Positions 28,991-39,211 of a stretch of 64,000 bases of DNA are shown in pieces. Positions within the stretch are counted from its first letter, which is position 1. Every line of letters begins with the position of its first letter. The DNA is from Prorocentrum cordatum (lineage: Eukaryota > Sar > Dinophyceae > Prorocentrales > Prorocentraceae), in assembly GCA_963575745.1 (NCBI GenBank), contig CAUYUJ010019082.1:571626-635625 (forward strand), read 5' to 3'. The notes beneath the pieces are model-generated. The model saw nothing but the letters and a program-made list of their open reading frames with translations, was not told where the DNA came from and ran no database searches. The position numbers were made by a program, and so were the translations under genes.

Positions 28991-29199
28991 TGTGTAAAAT
29001 CACTGGCACCCCATAGATTCCCCTTCTAATGTTAAATTAGACCACCCTCCCCCCGGGGTTCAATATTCCCCTTCTGGTATTGCAATTTACATCTGATTAT
29101 GCCCCATCGTCCATCCTAACTGCGAACTCAAACGATCCCAGTCAAACCGGCATCGCCCCCCCCGCTTTCCTCTGCCAAACGTGCTGCGCGCACATTATT

Positions 29200-29639
29200 T
29201 TTCTTATCACTTACTCCGACGGAAGGACCCCGCATGAGAAGTTGTTTAGCTTGCCCTTACTATTTTCCTCCTCGCCCTGACGGACACTCTCCTCTCGCCC
29301 GCCGTTTTGCCCTCGCTTACTCCCCCTCCTTATATTTCTCCCTCTCCTCCTCCCTCTCCACTTCCTCCTCATCATCACCCCCTCCCAGTCCCCGCCCTCA
29401 TCCTTCCCCTGCTTCCTCTCCGCGCGCCCCCCCCCCTCCCCCTGGTCGGGGCAAGCAAATCGATTTTCGTCGGCGCCGTCGCCGCCGCGGCCAGAGTGCG
29501 CGCTATCCCCGACGGCTGGTTCGCGAAGCCCTTGGGACAATCCCGCGGGCCGTTGGGGCGCGGGCGCAGGCGGTCGGGACAGCCCCGCGGGCCAAGCCGC
29601 TGGGGCAGCCCCGCGGGCTTCGAGCGGGGCGCAGCCGCG
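29200..29639. other. No recognisable gene
   Basis: Pyrimidine-rich then GC-rich DNA with CGCGGGCC-type direct repeats (29545-29620). Overlapping open frames have no motif. Confidence 0.5.
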
Positions 29640-30215
29640 CTCAGGCGGGAGGCAGCATGAACCCAAGCCCTGCGGCGAGCTGCTCGGCCTCATCCCTGGA
29701 CGTCTCCGCTCCCCTGTCGAACGCCAGGAGCGCCTTCCGCAAGGAAGCCGGCGGCCCGCGCCCCAGAAACTCGCGCGAGGGCGGCCGCAGGATCAGCACG
29801 TTCCGCATGCACGTGGCGCGGGAGAGCACGACGTAGAGGCGCAGCTACCACTGGTCGCCCGACGTGCCCGTGCGGCCAGCGTCCTCGCCCCTCGCGCAGT
29901 CGATGGCGACGCCCTTGCGGAGCGTCTGGCCCTGCGACAGCGCGGAGGCGAGGTACGGCGCGCGAGTCAGAGTGAACCCCGAGCGGCGCGCGGCGTGCGA
30001 CCCCGAGCTCTGCCACGCGAACTCCTGCTCGCTGGGCCTGAACAGCCCCCTGGTAGATCGGAGACTCCTTGAAGCCGTGCACCTGCCGCCAGATCCCCTG
30101 CGGTAGGAAGCGGGGTCGAAAGAGGTGGCCTGCCAGCCACTCCGCGCACCGCTGCTCGTCCTCGCGGTGGAACTCGAAGGACACGATGGCGCCGTTTGCT
30201 CCTGCACCAGCCCCA

Positions 30216-30246
<31 letters not shown>

Positions 30247-30834
30247 CTTCTTCTTCTTCTTCTTCAGCTCCTCCTGCACGGCCGTAAACCGAACCTCCAT
30301 GCCGACGTGTGACGGTAAGACGCTGTGGATGCCCCCCGTCTTGCGCACGTTCGGGACGTTCAGGAGGCGCCGACCTGCGTCGGGCTCGCCCTGAATCGTG
30401 CCGCACTCGTCCACGGCCTGCAAGAAAACGAAGGGCACGCCCAGGCGCCGCGCGTCGCGACGAGCGCGCGCGTTGATCCATCTCGCCAGCGTCTCCCACT
30501 AGATGCCCATGCCGTAGCGGAGCCGAAAATTCTCGCGCTGGTGCCGAAGGTCCAGGTCGCCGCGGTTGTCGGACGCCAACGTCTTCTCCCAGGCGGACCA
30601 AACATCTGGCGGGAAAGGCTTGCCCTCGCGCATGCAACCCAGGAGCGTGATCAGAAGGTCCCCGGGCTCGAAGCGCTTCGTGCCCCTCAGCGCGAACGCG
30701 CAGGAGATCTGAGATAAGACCTCGATGGCGTGCTGAATATCCACCGTCGGCGGCTCCGCGTACTTATACGAATTGTATTCCAGGCGCTCGTTCACGTCCG
30801 TCAGGAGGCCGATGCTGCCGGTGGGCTTCAACAT
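29640..30834 (-). pseudogene. Pif1-like helicase C-terminal remnant
   Basis: Minus-strand frames together spell the C-terminal part of an SF1B (Pif1/RecD-like) helicase: SQGQTLRKGVAID (motif V type) followed by LRLYVVLSRATCMRNVLIL (motif VI type). The frame is broken by TAG codons at 30499-30501 and 29845-29847, by a (TTC)n expansion encoding poly-Lys or poly-Glu (about 30216-30266), and by a second shift near 30045. The N-terminal Walker A part is absent. Pif1-like proteins unwind DNA 5' to 3'; this copy cannot. It may derive from a host gene or a Helitron-like element. Confidence 0.65.
30216..30266 (+). repeat. (TTC)n microsatellite
   Basis: About sixteen TTC triplets inside the helicase remnant. 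Confidence 0.97.
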
Positions 30835-31580
30835 TCGGATGTCCCGCTCGGATTACCAACATGAAATGCGGTACCCATGGGAAGGGGGCCCCCGCCTGAG
30901 ACTTCCTCACAATTCACTCGCACACGAGGCTGCCGCTTCATAGTTCCCCCAAATTCACGCCTGAGGAGCCCAAAAAAGACGACAGGTACACATTTCGGAT
31001 GACCCGCTCGGATATCAACATGAAATGCGGGACCCATGGGAAGGGGGCTCCCGCCTGAGACTTCCTCGCAATTCACTCACAGACGAGGCTCCCGCTGGAT
31101 ACTTCCCCAAAATTCAAGCCTGAGGGGCCCAGGAAGTGACGCCAGTTACACGTTTCGGATGACCCGCTCAGATTACCTATATGAAGTATGTGACCTATAA
31201 AGAGGGGCTCCCACCTGAGACTCCTTCGCAATTCACTCACAAACATGGATCCCGCCTAAGACTTCTCCCATACTCAAGCCCAAAAATGACTACAATTAAA
31301 GGAATCCGATGGCCCGCTCAGATTACCAATATGAAATGCGATATCCATAGGGGATGGGCGCCTGAGACATCCTCGCAATTTACTCACAGACGAGGCTTCC
31401 GCTTGATACTTCCACCACATTCAGGCCTGATGAGCCCAAAAGTGACGACAATTACACGTTTCGGATGACCCGCTCGGATTACCAACATGAAGTGCGGGAC
31501 ACATAGGGAGGGGGCTCCCGCCTGAGACTCCCTCGCAATGCACTCACAGACGAAGCTCCCGCTTGAGACTTCATCCATAT
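30834..31580 (+). repeat. Tandem repeat, period about 155-163 bp
   Basis: Four to five diverged copies, each starting near TTTCGGATGACCCGCTC and containing CAACATGAAATGCGGGACC and CCGCCTGAGACTTCCTC. No gene. Confidence 0.9.
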
Positions 31581-31604
31581 TCAAGCTATGGGGGTGATTG
31601 ATGA

Positions 31605-31743
31605 CGAAGTGATGAGTGAGTGAGTGGTGATGAGTGAGTGAGTGAGTGAGTGTGGGTGAGAGTGAGTGAGTGAGTGAGTGAGGTTGGCGAGTGAGTGAGT
31701 GAGTGAGTGAGTGAGTGAGTGAGTGGGTGGGTGGGTGGGTGAG

Positions 31744-31794
<51 letters not shown>

Positions 31795-31795
31795 C

Positions 31796-31826
<31 letters not shown>

Positions 31827-31945
31827 ATGATGATGAGTGAATGAGTGAGTGATCGAGTGATGATGATGGTGACGATGATGAGGATGATGATGATGAGTGG
31901 TGATGCTGATTCATGATGATGATGGTGATGATGATGCATGTGTGA
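31605..31945 (+). repeat. (TGAG)n and (GAT)n microsatellites
   Basis: TGAG repeats (31610-31745) are followed by GAT repeats (31745-31835) and mixtures of both. Confidence 0.97.
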
Positions 31946-32029
31946 GGAAAGTGGGGGGGTGAGATCCTGCGCGGCGTGTGCCGAGAAAGCAAAGAACCCA
32001 CTGTGGATGAGGGGAAACATCACAAGTTT

Positions 32030-32150
32030 TCAAACAGCCCTTGCAAACATAAGACGAAGTGCACACCCGCGCGTCGTCGCGCGCGCATGCCGAAATCAGT
32101 CAACAAACGTCGGTTTCGGAAGGATTACAAAATACCATGCAAAATTACCC
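32030..32150 (+). repeat. TCG-array unit fragment
   Basis: Contains GACGAAGTGCACAC, the CG palindrome core and CATGCCGAAATC, then stops matching. The unit resumes at about 35775 after the 101-bp satellite, so the satellite sits inside one unit. 32150-32345 is unassigned. Confidence 0.75.
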
Positions 32151-32344
32151 TGTGACGTACCCAACCCTTTCTATACATGTGACGATTGTACTCAGGACCA
32201 CTCAATGCTGACTGACTGGCATCCTGAAGGACCCGCAGTGCGCAAGAAGAGCACCCAGCAGTGATTTCAGAAGAGCGCAGCAAGAAGAGGAACGACAAAT
32301 CTACAAAATAGAAACACAGGTGGCGTTGAAAGAAACGCGTATGA

Positions 32345-35300
32345 CGTACCTCCGAGTGATCCGCGTGGGACGTACCTCCGCCGGGCCTCCCAGGAGCCCA
32401 CGAAACTGGGGACAGTTGCGCAGATCGCAAGCCCCCCAGGGAGCGGCGAGGTCCCGGGGTGATCCGCGTGGGGCCCACCTCCGCTGGGCCTCCCAGGAGC
32501 CCACGAAAATTGCGACAATTGCACAGATCGCAAGCCCCCAAAGGGGCGGCGAGGTCCAGAGGTGATCCGTGTGGACCCACCTCCGCTGGGCCTCCCAGGA
32601 GCCCACGAAAGTGGCGACAATTGCACAGATCGCAAGCCCCCAGGGGTCGGCAAGGTCCCGAGGTGATCCGCGTGGGACCCACCTCCGACGAGCCCCCCAG
32701 GAGCCCGCGAAAATGGCGACAGTTGCGCAGATCGCAAACCCCCCAGGGGGCGGCGAGGTCCAGAGGTGATCCGCGTGGGACCCACCTCCGCTGGGCCTCC
32801 CAGGGGCCCACGAAGGTGGCGACAGTTGCACAGATCGCAAGCCCCCCAGGGGGCGGCGAGGTCCCGAGGTGATCCGCATGGGACCCACCTCCGCCGGGCC
32901 TCCCAAGAGCCCACGAAAGTAGCGACAGTTGCGCAGATCGCAAGCCCCCCAGGGGGAGGCGAGGTCTCGAGGTGGTCCGCGTGGGACCCACCTCCGCTGG
33001 GCCTCCCAGGAGCCCACGAAATGGGCGACAATTGCGCAGATCGCAAGGTCCACAGGGCACCGCGAGGTCCCGAGGTGATCCGCGTGGGACGCACCTCCGC
33101 TGGGCCTCCCAAGCCCACGAAAGTGGCGACAATTGCGCAGATCGCAACCCCCAAGGCACCGCGAGGTCTCGAGGTGATCCGCGTGGGACGCACCTCCGCT
33201 GTGCCTCCCAAGAGCCCACGAAAGTAGCGACAGTTGCGCAGATCGCAAGCCCCCCAGGGGGAGGCGAGGTCTCGAGGTGGTCCGCGTGGGACCCACCTCC
33301 GCTGGGCCTCCCAGGAACCCACGAAAATTGCGACAATTGCACAGATCGCAGCCCCCAGGGCACCGCGAGGTCTCGAGGTGATCCGCGTGGGACCCACCTC
33401 CGCTGGGCCTCCCAGGAGCCCACGAAAGTGGCGACAAATGCGCAGATCGCAGCCCCCAGGGCACCGCGAGGTCTCGAGGTGATCCGCGTGGCACCCACCT
33501 CCGCTGGGCCTCCCAGGAGCCCACGAAAGTGGCGACAATTGCGCAGATCGCAACCCCCAAGGCAACGCGAGGTCTCGAGGTGATCCGCGTGGGACCCACC
33601 TCCGCTGGGCCTCCCAGGAACCCACGAAAGAGGCGACAGTTGCGCAGATCGCAGCCCCCAGAGGACGGCGAGGTCTCGAGGTGATCCGCGTGGGACCCAC
33701 CTCCGCTGGGCCTCCCAGGAGCCCACGAAACTGGCGACAGTTGCGCAGATCGCAGCCCCTAGGGCACCGCGAGGTCTCGAGGTGATCCGCCTGGACCCAC
33801 CTCCGCTGGGCCTCCCAAGAGCCCACGAAAGTGGCGACAGTTGCGCAGATCGCAGCCCCCAGGGCACGGCGAGGTTCCGAGGTGATCCGCGTGGGACCCA
33901 CCTCCGCTGGGCCTCCCAAGAGTCCAGTTGCGCAGATCGCAGCCCCCAGGGCACCGCGAGGTCTCGAAGTGATCCGCGTGGGACCCACCTCCGCTGGGCC
34001 TCCCAGGAGCCCACGAAACTGGCGACAAATGCGCAGATCGCAAACCCCCCAGGGGGCGGCGAGGTCCCGAAGTGACCCGCGTGGGACCCACCTCCGCCGA
34101 GCCCCCCAGAAGCCCGCGAAAATGGCGACTGTTGCGCAGATCGCAGTTCCCAGGGCACCCCGAGGTAGCGAGGTGGTCCGCGTGGGACCCACCTCCGCTG
34201 GGCCTCCCAAGAGCCCACGAAACTGGGGACAGTTGCGCAGATCGCAAGCCCCCCAGGGAGCGGCGAGGTCCCGGGGTGATCCGCGTGGGGCCCACCTCCG
34301 CTGGGCCTCCCAGGAGCCCACGAAAATTGCGACAATTGCACAGATCGCAAGCCCCCAAAGGGGCGGCGAGGTCCAGAGGTGATCCGCGTGGACCCACCTC
34401 CGCTGGGCCTCCCAGGAGCCCACGATCGCAGCCCCGAAAGCACCGCGAGGTCTCGAGGTGATCCGCGTGGGACCCACCTCCGCTGGGCCTCCCAGGAGCC
34501 CATGAAAGTGGCGACAATTGCGCAGATCGCAGCCCCCAAGGCACCGCGAGGCCTCGAGGTGATCCGCGTGGGACCCACCTCCGCTGGGCCTCCCAGGAGC
34601 CCACGAAAGTGGCGACAATTGCGCAGATCGCAGCCCCCAGGGCACCGCGAGGTCTCGAGGTGATCCGCGTGGCACCCACCTCCGCTGGGCCTCCCAGGAG
34701 CCCACGAAACTGGCGACAAATGCGCAGATCGCAGCCCCCAGAGCACGGCGAGGTCTCGAGGTGATCCGCGTTGGACCCACCTCTGCTGGGCCTCCCAGGA
34801 GCCCACGAAAATTGCGACAATTGCGCAGATCGCAGCCCCCAGGGCACCGCGAGGTCTCGAGGTGATCCGCGTGGGACCCACCTCCGCTGGGCCTCCCAGG
34901 AGCCCACGAAAGTGGCGACAATTGCGCAGATCGCAGCCCCCAGGGCACCGCGAGATCTCGAGGTGATCCGCGTGGGACCCACCTCCGCTGGGCCTCCCAG
35001 GAACCCACGAAAATTGCGACAATTGCACAGATCGCAGCCCCCAGGGCACCGCGAGGTCCCGAGGTGATCCGCGTCGGACCCACCTCCGCCGAGCCCCCCA
35101 GAAGCCCGCGAAAATGGCGACTGTTGCGCAGATCGCAGTTCCCAGGGCACCGCGAGGTCGCGAGGTGATCCGCGTGGGACCCACCTCCGCTGGGCCTCCC
35201 AAGAGCCCACAACACTGGCGACAACTGCGCAGATCGCAAGCCCCCCAGGGGGAGGCGAGGTCCAGAGGTGATCCGCGTGGGACCCACCTCCGCTGGGCCT

Positions 35301-35650
35301 CCCAAGAGCCCACGAAAGTGGCGACAAATGCGCAGGTCGCAGCCCCCAGGGCACCGCGAGGTCTCGAGGTGATCCGCGTGGGACCCACCTCCGTTGGCCT
35401 CCCAGGAGCCCACGAAACTGGCGACAACTGCGCAGATCGCAGCCCCCCTGGCGCCGCGAGGTCTCGAGGTGATCCGCGTGGGACCCACCTCCGCCGGCCT
35501 CCCAGGAGCCCACAACACTGGCGACAGTTGCGCAGATCGCAGCCCGGGCGCCGCGAGGTCTCGAGGCGATCCGCGTGGGACCCACCCCCGCTGGGCCTCC
35601 CAGGGGCGCACGAAAGTGGCGACAATTGCGCAGGTCGCAGGCCGACGGCA
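32345..35650 (+). repeat. Satellite of ~101-bp units, ~33 copies
   Basis: Units start GATCCGCGTGGGACCCACC and include CTCCGCTGGGCCTCCCAGGA, GCCCACGAAA and GCGCAGATCGCA; copies differ by a few bases and small indels. Because 101 is not a multiple of three and no unit frame has a stop on the minus strand, ORFs of about 1200 codons run through it in more than one frame; these are artefacts. A ~170-bp variant block at about 32406 recurs at about 34222, spaced by about 18 units. Confidence 0.95.
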
Positions 35651-35764
35651 CGAGAGACGAGGAGAGGGGAGCACAGGAGACAGGAGAGGAGGAGGGGAGG
35701 AGGGGGGAGGAGGAAAAGGAGGACGGGGCAACCACACTGCTCCATTCAAAACGAATACCTCACT

Positions 35765-36857
35765 ATAGGAGGGCTTGGCAACAACATATAAAAACATGGG
35801 GGTTCGCAACACGAGCTTCCTAAAAAAGCTTACGCGCGTGCTCTTGCGAAACCTTAAGAAAAACACCACCGGCGTTTCAAGATTTTCAAAACATACTACC
35901 AAACAGGCTTCGCGCGCGCGCATGTCGAAATCGTTCGAACGCCCTTGCGCGCGTGCCGTCGCGAGAGTCCTCTGCAAAAAATGAAACGAAGTGCGCGCGC
36001 GCGACGTCGCGCGCGCATGCCGAAATCCTTCAACAACATTGGGTTTCGCAAGCATCGAGTGTCAAAAACACATTCCAAAACACAGTGGTTCGCAACACGG
36101 ATTTTCAACAAAAGCGTGCGCGCGCGCTCTTGCGTCGTCGTCGTCGCCGTCCTCCCTCCTCCATCGTCGTCGTCGTCGTCGCCGTCGTCGTCCTCTGTCT
36201 TTCCTCGTCGTCGTCGTCCTCTTTGGCGTCGTCGTCGTTTCCGTCGTCATTGTCGCCGTGGTCGTCCTTCCTCCTCCCTCGTCGTCGTCGTCGTCCGTCG
36301 ACGGCGTCTCGTCGTCGTCCCTCCTATTTCGTCGCCGTCGTCGCCGTTGTCGTCGTCTTCCCTCCTCCCTCGTTGTTGTCGTCGTCGGCGTCGCCGTCCT
36401 CCCTCCTTCCTCGTCGTTCGCGTCGTCGCCGTCATCCCTCCTCCCTCGTCGTTGTCGTCGTTGTCGCCGTCGTCGTCCTCCTTCCTCCCTCGTCGTCGTC
36501 TTCGTTGGCGACGTCGTTGTCGTCGTCGCCGTTTTCGTCGTCGTCGTCGTCCGCGGCGGCGTCGTCGTCGTCGTCGGCGTCGTCGTCGTCGTCACCGTCG
36601 GCGTCGGCGTCGTCGTCGACGGTGTCGGTGTCGTCATCGTCGTTGTCGTCGTCGTCGAAGTCGTCGGAGACGTCGTCGGTGTCGTCGTAGTCGTCGTCGT
36701 CGTCGTCGTCGGCGTCGTCTTTGTCGCTGTCGTCGTCGGCGTCGGTGTCGCTGCCAAGTGCCATGTGGTACCTACCGTCACGGTCGTAAAAAGTCTTGCG
36801 ACCAAGTTGCGGGAGGGAGGGTGGGATGTTTTCATTAGCAGTGGAGAGGACAGCTTC
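35765..36857 (+). repeat. TCG-array repeat unit, copy 2 (interrupted)
   Basis: Second half of a unit: CATATAAAAACATG, one CG palindrome core (about 36000), the (TCG)n tract (36130-36740), and the tail ending GCAGTGGAGAGGACAGC. The LTR element begins at 36858, and the matching continuation (TTCAAGACAGTCAAAGTGAATT) resumes at 55036. Confidence 0.85.
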
Positions 36858-37044
36858 TGTGCATGGGGTTGGAGTACAAAGGCACAGAACCCCCGATCCG
36901 CAGGTAGAGGAAAGGAGGGAAAGATTGGGATCTTTTCCTCCTGCGCGATCAACAGTCTGATCGATGCCAATACATGAGCCCAAACGGCCAGGACACAGGA
37001 GAGTAAGGAGTATATATATGAGGGTATTACACGGGTTCATTGCA
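36858..37044 (-). repeat. 3' LTR
   Basis: On the plus strand begins TGTGCATGGGGTTGGAG and ends TTCATTGCA; on the coding strand it starts TGCAATGAACCCG and ends CA. Aligns along its length with 54847-55031. A TATA-like CATATATATAC lies near its 5' part on the coding strand. Confidence 0.88.
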
Positions 37045-37065
37045 CACACCCCGCCCCGAATCCCG
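37045..37065 (-). other. Polypurine-like tract
   Basis: The coding strand reads GGGGCGGGGTGTG immediately before the 3' LTR, in the position expected for the plus-strand primer. It is G-rich but interrupted by C and T. Confidence 0.5.
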
Positions 37066-37753
37066 CCCGCAAGGGCAGGACTCGGGAAACGGAGGAAAGA
37101 ACACATAACCCTTTTACTCCTCATCAATCGCAAACAGCTGGGCAGAAAAGCCTGCGTCGCCTCAGCTGCGTCCCGACCACGACAGCAGCGTGCAAAAGCA
37201 TGTGGCACATCAGCTGGTATGATCGGGCAAGGAAAGGACGACGGAGCACCCCGGGTCCCTCTTTCTTCTCCAAGCACGCTTTGGTGCCCCCTCGGTGCGC
37301 CCCAAAAAAACGCTTCGGCGCTCGAGGGCGGAAAGGAATGGGACACGGGTGCGGAGCAAGAGGATCTGAGCAATCTAGAACAACATCAACAGCTGCTGCG
37401 TCAAAGACGCAGCAGGTGTTGCCACCAGCAGTCTAACAAAAGCTGGGTATCAGATCATTATCAACGCGTGCTCGTCCTCAAAATATGCTATCGCACAGAG
37501 GATGTAAATAATCAAGGTAAGGCAAAGTCGTGTTGACAAATACGAAAAACTGCATAAACAAATTCTGCATTGGGTTGCTCCCTTCGGCAACATTCCTTAG
37601 GAGTGTGCCTCGGGTTTCACAAGATGTATTTACGGGCCACTTATCATGTAGAGTGAAGTGGCCAGAGCTTGTGCGTGCATTGATTGCTCGAGGCGAACTT
37701 CTCAAATACGGAGTTCAAGCATGCTCGAGCAGTGGGCCTTGCGGCCAACATAT
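37066..37753. other. 3' untranslated part of the LTR element
   Basis: No supported ORF. It contains one copy of the recurring GGTGTTGCCACC motif (37411-37427). Confidence 0.5.
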
Positions 37754-39211
37754 CTAGGTACTGCCTCTCATGTAGAACTCACTGGCCCACGCGCGGTGGC
37801 CGTCGATTCCAATGAAACTGGTCGTGTACGTTGCCCAAGGCGTCCTTCCGGCCCAGTTGCGGAAACGCTGGTTGCGCTGCAGATCGCGGATGTAGACGAA
37901 CTCGTCGTTGTTCTCCGCGATGTACATCCAGCACTCACTGTAGTAGCTCCAATACCTTGGGCCCCACTGGCTGCCCTCAAGGTGCCGGCGCCACCGCGTC
38001 GCGTAATCAGCGGCTGCACGCGCCCGCTTGGCACGCGGGGGCGTCGCAGGTCTGCGACTGCCATCGCTGGCGTCGGCTGGCTGCCAGCCGCCCGGCCGTG
38101 GGGCGGCGGCTGCGCCGCCAGAAGCGCGGCTTCCAGCAGCTTCGCCGCGGGCAGCACGAGGCGGCGGCGGAGGCGGCGGCGCCATGGCGGCACGTGTAGT
38201 AGGTGAGTGTGTGGGGGTGGTGTCAGGATCGGTTCTAACCCCTGAACCCTTCCCCCCTTGTTCATTCGATCCCAGGGCAGGTCCAACAGAGGCGATTCTG
38301 GGAAGCTTACGCTGCGTGGTTTTGCCATAAGTGCCGTCCCCGCGGGGAACGGCAATCGCGACAAGACCGCGCCCCTGCCTGGTGCCTCTGTCCATCCTAC
38401 CCTCATTCAACCACCAATTCTTGCCACCAGCGAAGCCAAGCGCTTGGCTGCGGGCATGCATGCCGCAGGCCGTGTGCATGTCTTCGATGGTCCAAGGCAC
38501 CTGACCGACGGCCTCACGGGCTCTGTTCATTTGGTGATGGAATCGGGAATCGTTGAGGTAACGTTGGATGACGTTGCGGAAAGGATGGCACAGTGGGCGG
38601 TCGCCATCGGGTTCGCCCAGCATCCTGCACGCACTCGCAGGTGGGGAACCCGCGTCGCACCACCTCTTGTACCTCGTTTCTGCCTTTTTCGCCATCTGCC
38701 TCAACCTGTTACGCTGCTCACCGATGTTTGACCGCTTTCCCATCATGTAGACGCGAGTCCCATCGGAGATGAGGCGGTCAACGTCGTTGTGGGACAGGTT
38801 GTCTCTGATCCACCGGTTGAGGTCCTGCAGGTACGCCAGGTCGCTGGCATCGGCTCCGCCTTTGCCTGTTGCGCCTCCAGAAGTGCTGCATTGCCAACAG
38901 ATGTCACAAAGGGTCCCATCATTGGTAACGATTCCCAAAGACAGGAAACGACTGCAGTTCTGGCATCGAGGGATATCATGCTGGAGATCCTCGGGGGCCC
39001 CGGACGAAACCAGATCCCCCAGGGTACCCCAGCGGGTGTTGCCACCGGCTCCTAAAGCAAGGGAATGACCTATCTGGTTCATAGCCTCACGATTGAGCTC
39101 AGCGGTGGCTCGGGAAGCGACCGATCGTCCGATTCCCTCGATCTCGGTCAGCGATAGCCGATCTCCCGGCAGTCCCGTGTACTCGATGGAGCCGATGTCC
39201 GTGATGTCCAT
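37754..39211 (-). CDS. LTR element 3' ORF E (Cys-rich segment, Trp/Tyr tail)
   Basis: About 485 residues on the minus strand, in the 3' region after RNase H. Residues about 80-110 hold two Cys pairs (CQNC ... CDICWQC) that could bind zinc. The middle is helical and basic (KRSNIGEQRNRLRQMAKKAE). A GC-rich Pro/Ala stretch follows (about 37970-38200) and then a Trp/Tyr-rich C-terminus (GPRYWSYYSECWMYIAE). I recognise no family. It overlaps ORF D by about 60 bases in another frame; a ~30-bp tandem duplication (39211-39262) lies at that junction and probably caused the shift. Confidence 0.55.
   Translation of the reverse strand: MDITDIGSIEYTGLPGDRLSLTEIEGIGRSVASRATAELNREAMNQIGHSLALGAGGNTRWGTLGDLVSSGAPEDLQHDIPRCQNCSRFLSLGIVTNDGTLCDICWQCSTSGGATGKGGADASDLAYLQDLNRWIRDNLSHNDVDRLISDGTRVYMMGKRSNIGEQRNRLRQMAKKAETRYKRWCDAGSPPASACRMLGEPDGDRPLCHPFRNVIQRYLNDSRFHHQMNRAREAVGQVPWTIEDMHTACGMHARSQALGFAGGKNWWLNEGRMDRGTRQGRGLVAIAVPRGDGTYGKTTQRKLPRIASVGPALGSNEQGGKGSGVRTDPDTTPTHSPTTRAAMAPPPPPPPRAARGEAAGSRASGGAAAAPRPGGWQPADASDGSRRPATPPRAKRARAAADYATRWRRHLEGSQWGPRYWSYYSECWMYIAENNDEFVYIRDLQRNQRFRNWAGRTPWATYTTSFIGIDGHRAWASEFYMRGST

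Noticed and set aside
28116-28997. Val/Ser/Arg-rich ORFs in the TCG tracts (also 35945-36977, 55589-56818, 62320-63548)
   Set aside because: All frames of TCG repeats are stop-free; the peptides are triplet artefacts.
29234-29836. 200-codon plus ORF near the helicase remnant
   Set aside because: Low-complexity Ser/Pro/Arg sequence overlapping the antisense helicase motifs; no independent support.
32125-36055. Minus-strand ORFs of about 1206 and 1262 codons
   Set aside because: They run through the 101-bp satellite and flanking repeats, cycle through three peptide phases of the same unit and exist in more than one frame. This is a stop-free repeat, not a protein gene.
37443-37456. Plant-type tRNA-Met primer site (TGGGTATCAGATC)
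   Set aside because: It lies on the plus strand near the 3' end of an element coded on the minus strand, not adjacent to the LTR; the GGTTATCGGCCC site next to the 5' LTR is in the correct place.
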